Assembly: GCA_903928365.1 (NCBI GenBank)
Contig: CAIYQV010000013.1
Coordinates: 1 to 11,000, forward strand
DNA from: an uncultured Flavobacteriia bacterium
GTDB lineage: Bacteria; Bacteroidota; Bacteroidia; Flavobacteriales_D; Crocinitomicaceae
Direction of reading: 5' to 3'
DNA length: 11,000 bases
The notes beneath the pieces were generated by a model. It ran no database searches. It worked only from the letters and a program-made list of their open reading frames with translations, and was not told the origin of the DNA. A program made the position numbers and the translations under genes. Positions 7,319-11,000 of this stretch are shown piece after piece. Position 1 is the first letter of the stretch. Each line of letters starts with the position of its first letter.

Positions 7319-8062
7319 ATGGCAGCAACTGCAACGAAAAAAGAGGCTTCAGTAGCAGAAAAACTGGACGCATTGTTCGAATTGCAAAAGATCGATTCTG
7401 AGATCGATAGAATCCGTACGATCCGTGGTGAGTTGCCACTGGAAGTGCAGGATTTGGAGGATGAATTGGAAGGCTTGGAGACACGTATCAACAAGATTCA
7501 GGAAGAAGTGAAGGATTTAGAGACGGAGATCCAGGACCGTAAGAATGCTTCTAAAGATGCAGAGACAGCAATTGCTAAGTATAAAGAGCAGCAAAATAAT
7601 GTTCGTAATAACCGTGAGTTTGAATCCCTTGCGAAAGAGATCGAATTTCAGGAGTTAGAGATTAAATTGCACGATAAGAAAAGCAAAGAAGCGAAGTTGA
7701 AGATCGACAGTAAGAAAGAATTGTTGACAGAAGCGAAAGAGCGTTTTGAATTCCGTCAGTCTGATTTGAAAGGAAAGAAAGCGGAATTGGATGAGATCGT
7801 AGGCGAAACTCAGAAAGAAGAGGATGAATTATTGAAGAAGTCAGAAGCGGCTAAGAAAAAGATCGATGAGCGTTTGGTGTTTGCATACAATCGTCTGCGC
7901 AGCAATGCAAAAAATGGTCTTTCTGTGGTACCTGTAGACCGCGATGCTTGTGGAGGTTGTTTCAATAAGATTCCGCCTCAAAGACAATTGGATATCCAGT
8001 CTAAGAAAAAGGTGATCGTTTGTGAACACTGCGGACGTATCCTGATGCCTGTGAATGAGTAA
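7319..8062 (+). CDS. C4-type zinc ribbon, coiled-coil protein (DUF164 / CdsZ-like)
   Basis: 247 residues: a charged N-terminus, then an almost uninterrupted coiled coil (about 15-190) rich in Glu, Lys, Leu and Asp. It contains the NNVRNNREFESLAKEI segment (92-107) typical of this family. A C-terminal zinc ribbon (C4, PF02591-type) has ligands Cys211, Cys214, Cys235 and Cys238 in CGGCFNKIPP and VIVCEHCGRIL. The closest described relative in structure is Chlamydia CT398/CdsZ, a coiled-coil plus zinc-hook protein; in most bacteria the role is uncharacterised, with nucleic-acid or protein binding proposed. ATG 7319 follows the Nif3 stop by 3 bases, and Nif3 and this family are neighbours in many genomes, suggesting a shared process. 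The gene ends at the terminator 8082-8105. Confidence 0.92.
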   Translation: MAATATKKEASVAEKLDALFELQKIDSEIDRIRTIRGELPLEVQDLEDELEGLETRINKIQEEVKDLETEIQDRKNASKDAETAIAKYKEQQNNVRNNREFESLAKEIEFQELEIKLHDKKSKEAKLKIDSKKELLTEAKERFEFRQSDLKGKKAELDEIVGETQKEEDELLKKSEAAKKKIDERLVFAYNRLRSNAKNGLSVVPVDRDACGGCFNKIPPQRQLDIQSKKKVIVCEHCGRILMPVNE

Positions 8063-8081
8063 TTCAAATTAAACATACAAT

Positions 8082-8105
8082 AAAGGGCCTTCAAGCCCTT
8101 TTTTT
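8082..8105 (+). terminator. Rho-independent terminator after the zinc-ribbon gene
   Basis: A 7-bp stem AAAGGGC (8082-8088) pairs with GCCCTTT (8095-8101) around a 6-base loop CTTCAA. The run of seven T (8099-8105) begins in the stem and follows it. It starts 20 bases after the zinc-ribbon stop. The last T is only 15 bases before the helicase ATG, so the same hairpin may lie in the helicase leader if transcription starts upstream of it. Confidence 0.88.
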
Positions 8106-8120
8106 GTGACCTGAAGAACC

Positions 8121-9344
8121 ATGAAATTCAAAGATTACCGCATAGCCAATGAGATAAAATTACAATTGGATGTCCTCGGATTCAAAAAACCAACCGATAT
8201 CCAGTTTAAGGCGATCAAACCGATCCTTGAGGGGGAAGATGTGATGGCTGTTGCACCAACGGGAACTGGTAAAACGGCCGCTTTTGCGATTCCGGTTCTT
8301 AGTAAGATCGTTTCCTCAGGAGGTAAAAGAAATAAAGGGATCCGTTGTCTGGTGATGGTTCCAACCCGGGAACTGGCGAAACAGATATCGGGAGTTTTTC
8401 GTGAAATTGGAGCGAAAACAAACGTACGTGTCCTTGGACTTTTTGGAGGTGTTGAACAAGAACAACAAATTCGCACCTTGAATAATGGAGTGGATGTACT
8501 TGTCGCTACACCCGGTCGCATGTTCGACCTGATCAGTCAGGGGTTTATTGATATTTCTGGTGTCGACTTCTTAGTACTGGATGAGGCAGATCTCATGCTG
8601 GATTTAGGCTTCAATAAGGATATCAAAGATGTAATGAAGCACATTCCGCGCAAGCGACAAACGTTGTTTTTCACGGCAACCATTAGTAAGAAGATCAAAT
8701 CACTGGCGTATGATGTGGTTCGTGACGCGATCCGTATTCAGATCGCTCCTAAAAACCCGGTATCGAAGAATGTAGATCATGCTGTGGCATTCATTGAGAT
8801 GGATGATAAACGGCACTTTCTGGAGAATATCCTGAAAGAATATGAAACGGAGAAATTCATTGTTTTCGCGCGTACTAAAGTACGTGTGGAGCGTGCGGTG
8901 GCAGCCATGGCACGAGCTGGTGTGACGACAGAAGCCTTGCATGGTGGGATTGAGCAGAAGGAGCGCTTTGCGATTTTGGAGCGCTTCCGAACCGGAGAAA
9001 ATAGAGTGCTTGTTACCACTGATGTAGCTGCAAGGGGCATCGATATTCCTTCAATGGATTATGTCATCAACTACGATCTGCCAGACAATCCGGAGAATTA
9101 TGTGCACCGTTGTGGTCGAACAGGCCGTGGGACAAGCAAAGGACAAGCGTTATCGTTTTGCAGTGAAGGGGAAATGGAGTTGTTGAGTCAGATTGAAGAA
9201 TATACTGGTGAAGAGATCACGCGCTATGATCTGAACGAGCAGGATTACAAAGAAATCCTCGACGATCTGGATGATCCTACTTACAACTGGAAAAAACTCA
9301 TTGATCTGACCAATAAGGAAGACGGAACAGATGACTCATGGTGA
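8121..9344 (+). CDS. DEAD-box ATP-dependent RNA helicase
   Basis: 407 residues, about the length of a bare two-RecA-domain core. Motifs in order: Q motif (FKKPTDIQ, Gln28), motif I APTGTGKT (45-52), Ia PTRELA (81-86), GG (109-110), Ib TPGR (130-133), motif II DEAD (154-157), motif III as TAT (185-187) instead of the common SAT, IV FIVFART (246-252), V TTDVAARGID (299-308) and VI HRCGRTGR (329-336). All ATP- and RNA-contact motifs are intact, so it should be an active ATP-dependent RNA-remodelling enzyme (RhlE/SrmB/CsdA-like class) acting in RNA decay or ribosome assembly. The C-terminal ~50 residues are acidic (EILDDLDDP, EDGTDDSW), lacking the basic RNA-binding tail often seen in such helicases. 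ATG 8121 is preceded by a weak purine stretch (GAAGAA). Its end overlaps the next gene by 14 bases. Confidence 0.95.
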   Translation: MKFKDYRIANEIKLQLDVLGFKKPTDIQFKAIKPILEGEDVMAVAPTGTGKTAAFAIPVLSKIVSSGGKRNKGIRCLVMVPTRELAKQISGVFREIGAKTNVRVLGLFGGVEQEQQIRTLNNGVDVLVATPGRMFDLISQGFIDISGVDFLVLDEADLMLDLGFNKDIKDVMKHIPRKRQTLFFTATISKKIKSLAYDVVRDAIRIQIAPKNPVSKNVDHAVAFIEMDDKRHFLENILKEYETEKFIVFARTKVRVERAVAAMARAGVTTEALHGGIEQKERFAILERFRTGENRVLVTTDVAARGIDIPSMDYVINYDLPDNPENYVHRCGRTGRGTSKGQALSFCSEGEMELLSQIEEYTGEEITRYDLNEQDYKEILDDLDDPTYNWKKLIDLTNKEDGTDDSW

Positions 9345-9894
9345 TCTAAATAAACCGGTCTTCTTATGGAAACGCAGGTCCATAGATTTTTTACTGGTAT
9401 TTGTCTATTTCTTACTATTTGTTTGTTTAGCACGTGTAGTAACCGTTTTACAAGTTTATGCTAAAAGGGATATTCCACTAGCAGAAACGCTGACAGATCC
9501 TTCAGGTTATTTTTTTACGTTCATCGTATGCCTTGTGTTTATGTCACCGGCAGGAGTATATTTCAGAAAAGTACCAAAAGAGCTTCGGGTGGATTCGAGT
9601 GCAAAATCCATGGAGATCAGCAAAAGAAAAAGAACTTTGCACTACGACCTGGAGCGCACACGTTTTTGTGTTTTCACGAAGCCACTTTTTGTCATACTGG
9701 AAATTCATATTTCCTTTGAAAACTCCAGAGGTGAAGAAATTGAAAAGTTGGGTACGTCCATAGTCGTCCCGAGATGGGGTTTGTCTATAAATGAACGGAC
9801 GATCAAAGATGTAGCTGAGCGTTTACGCGAAATAGGAGTGGAAGAGATTAGAGACCGACGAGCGAAATCGCTTTATGATTATTGGTATGATTAG
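9331..9894 (+). CDS. Unknown membrane protein, two helices plus C-terminal soluble domain
   Basis: 187 residues; I do not recognise a named family. A short basic N-terminus (KRRS, 14-17) precedes two hydrophobic helices (about 18-42 and 59-79), giving an N-in, C-in hairpin by the positive-inside rule. The rest (~80-187) is a soluble alpha/beta segment: short beta-like stretches (KSMEIS, TLHYDL, FVILEIHISFE, GTSIVVPRWG), then a helix (NERTIKDVAERLREIG) and a charged end. Two helices followed by a beta-rich module with a closing helix resembles small bacterial PH-like membrane proteins, but this is only a shape resemblance. It starts in another frame 14 bases before the helicase stop (ATGACTCATGGTGA), so it is cotranscribed and probably translationally coupled. 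A functional link with the helicase is not implied by sequence. Confidence 0.75.
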   Translation: MTHGDLNKPVFLWKRRSIDFLLVFVYFLLFVCLARVVTVLQVYAKRDIPLAETLTDPSGYFFTFIVCLVFMSPAGVYFRKVPKELRVDSSAKSMEISKRKRTLHYDLERTRFCVFTKPLFVILEIHISFENSRGEEIEKLGTSIVVPRWGLSINERTIKDVAERLREIGVEEIRDRRAKSLYDYWYD

Positions 9895-10457
9895 TTGTTT
9901 TTTGACCAATAGCTGACCCACCGGATCACATGCAGATTCCTTACCGCACTCATGGTAAAAAGGATAAAGATGAGGTTAGAGGTGAGTCCCAGTAGCAAAC
10001 CATTCCATCCAAAAAGCACTGTTAGGGCCGGAGGCATGATGAACACATTCACTAAACAGAACCAGAAATTCACGTGAATCAAAATAGTTTCCAAGCGTCG
10101 GTCCTTATTACGATCTTCTGAGGCTAATTTATTATCGTAAAATCGTATCAAACGTTTTTTTACTTCGCCGCGATGATTTGTTTTGATCGAATGATCTTTG
10201 TATGCAGTCAGATGTCGAATGATGCCACTTGGATCGTTGAGTCTGCCTGATTTTTCAAAGAAATCGGATAGAAATTCGTAGGCCTCATTGATCAGAACGG
10301 TGCGTGCTTTTGCTTCTTGACTTGAATTGGTATCCGGATGCCAGATTTTTGCTTGCGACCGATAAGAATGACGAATCTTTTTCCATGAGGTAGTTGGATT
10401 CAGTTTTAGAACTTGAAACGCGTTTATGATCTTCTGTTTCTGGACCTCATGTTGCAT
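9891..10457 (-). CDS. J-domain (DnaJ-like) membrane co-chaperone
   Basis: 188 residues. An N-terminal J domain covers about residues 10-67: AFQVLKLNPTTSWKKIRHSYR, the intact His-Pro-Asp motif (40-42, in WHPDTN) that stimulates Hsp70/DnaK ATPase, and helix III with INEAYEFLSDFF. No Gly/Phe-rich region, zinc-finger or client-binding domain follows, so this is a class C (III) J protein. A basic linker (70-125) leads to two hydrophobic helices (about 127-147 and 150-172) and a short basic end, so the J domain should face the cytoplasm and recruit DnaK to the inner membrane. ATG 10457 is 12 bases after the murB stop, indicating an operon. The stop overlaps by 4 bases the convergent stop of the plus-strand membrane-protein gene. 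Client unknown. Confidence 0.88.
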   Translation of the reverse strand: MQHEVQKQKIINAFQVLKLNPTTSWKKIRHSYRSQAKIWHPDTNSSQEAKARTVLINEAYEFLSDFFEKSGRLNDPSGIIRHLTAYKDHSIKTNHRGEVKKRLIRFYDNKLASEDRNKDRRLETILIHVNFWFCLVNVFIMPPALTVLFGWNGLLLGLTSNLIFILFTMSAVRNLHVIRWVSYWSKNN

Positions 10458-10469
10458 TCAGGGACCTAT

Positions 10470-11000
10470 TTACAGGATATTTACTTCGCGCTCTAATGTT
10501 ACACCGAATTTTGCTTCCACATCTGAAATGATCTCAGAGGAAAGCTGAAACACCTGTTCTCCGGTAGCACCACCATAATTCACCAAAACCAGGGCTTGCA
10601 ATTTATGTACGCCATATTTTTCCAGCGTTTTACCTTTCCATCCGGCTTGTTCGATAAGCCAACCTGCTGCAAGCTTGCGTTTTCCGGGTTCTGCAGGGTA
10701 GTTCGGTGCATCCGGATGTGTTTTTAGAATTTGATCGACCACGGTTTGGTCAACCACAGGGTTTTTGAAAAAGCTTCCGGCGTTTCCGATCACTTTAGGA
10801 TCAGGTAATTTGGAAGAACGAATCGCAATCACGGCATTGCTAATATCACGGATGGTTGGAGCTGTGATACCCATTCTGTTCAATTCGCTCTCAATAGCAC
10901 CATAACTCGTATTCAGATTCGGCTTTTTGTTAAGGCGATAGGTTACGTTCAAAATCACATATTGATCTTTGAACTTGCGTTTAAACACACTTTCTCTGTA
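10470..11000 (-). CDS. murB: UDP-N-acetylenolpyruvoylglucosamine reductase, C-terminal part
   Basis: The frame is open to the right edge, so the N-terminal FAD-binding part is outside; 176 residues are visible, starting YRESVFKRKF. An in-frame GTG at 10988 is not the real start, as homologous sequence continues upstream of it. Hallmarks are YRESVFK (the substrate-side Tyr of type I MurB), VIGNAGSFFKNP with the catalytic Ser (codon 10775-10773), KLAAGWLIEQAGWKGK, and a C-terminal FGVTLEREVNIL whose Glu (10487-10485) corresponds to E. coli Glu325. MurB reduces UDP-GlcNAc-enolpyruvate to UDP-MurNAc with NADPH and FAD, the second committed step of peptidoglycan synthesis in the cytoplasm. The pattern fits the E. 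coli-like type I enzyme. The J-domain gene follows after 12 bases on the same strand. Confidence 0.97.
   Translation of the reverse strand, partial: YRESVFKRKFKDQYVILNVTYRLNKKPNLNTSYGAIESELNRMGITAPTIRDISNAVIAIRSSKLPDPKVIGNAGSFFKNPVVDQTVVDQILKTHPDAPNYPAEPGKRKLAAGWLIEQAGWKGKTLEKYGVHKLQALVLVNYGGATGEQVFQLSSEIISDVEAKFGVTLEREVNIL

Noticed and set aside
8135..8521. 128-residue minus-strand open frame opposite the helicase
   Set aside because: It lies antisense to the conserved Q, I, Ia and Ib motifs of the DEAD-box gene and shows no recognisable protein features of its own.
10986..10988. GTG as start of murB
   Set aside because: The conserved YRES block lies just upstream in the same frame, so the gene simply continues beyond the right edge.
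1..11000. Mobile element, defence island or CRISPR
   Set aside because: No transposase, integrase, nuclease, phage-like gene, terminal inverted repeat or regularly spaced repeat seen; the genes are housekeeping or envelope genes with even composition.

Overview
The window looks like an ordinary, gene-dense chromosomal stretch of a Bacteroidota bacterium, probably Flavobacteriales-like. The composition is moderately AT-leaning, spacers are short, Shine-Dalgarno motifs are not obvious, and a few TAnnTTTG-type -7 boxes are present. The gene families also fit: an AsmA-like protein with a Lys/Ala/Glu-rich tail, a COG1368-type sulfatase carrying a GKKSIEA motif, a long-form Nif3 next to a C4 zinc-ribbon coiled-coil protein, and a small outer-membrane beta-barrel. 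I see no tRNA, rRNA, CRISPR array, insertion sequence, phage gene or att-like repeat.

Layout. Positions 1-5417 are on the minus strand. A ~961-aa AsmA-like envelope protein (2532-5417) ends at a strong intrinsic terminator (2504-2527). Beyond it lies a translationally coupled pair: an LtaS-like membrane sulfatase/phosphoglycerol transferase (545-2431), whose stop overlaps (ATGA) the start of a diacylglycerol-kinase-family lipid kinase (548 down to the window edge, C-terminus missing). A 63-bp divergent promoter region (5418-5480) separates these from a plus-strand cluster: beta-barrel protein, Nif3-family metalloprotein and zinc-ribbon coiled-coil protein, closed by a terminator at 8082-8105. 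Only 15 bp further on begins a DEAD-box RNA helicase (8121-9344). It overlaps by 14 bp a two-helix membrane protein of unknown function (9331-9894). That gene meets, tail to tail with a 4-bp overlap, a minus-strand membrane J-domain protein (9891-10457), which lies 12 bp downstream of the C-terminal part of murB (10470 to the right edge).

How the genes may work together. Much of the window serves the cell envelope: peptidoglycan precursor synthesis (MurB), envelope lipid handling (AsmA-like), and a head-group transferase coupled to a lipid kinase. The last pair makes a coherent hypothesis: an LtaS-type enzyme releases diacylglycerol from phosphatidylglycerol and the kinase re-phosphorylates it. 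This is inference from family knowledge plus the overlap. I did not find a clearly new multi-gene system; the points most worth checking are that pair, the unknown membrane protein, the membrane J-protein and the terminator placed immediately before the helicase.
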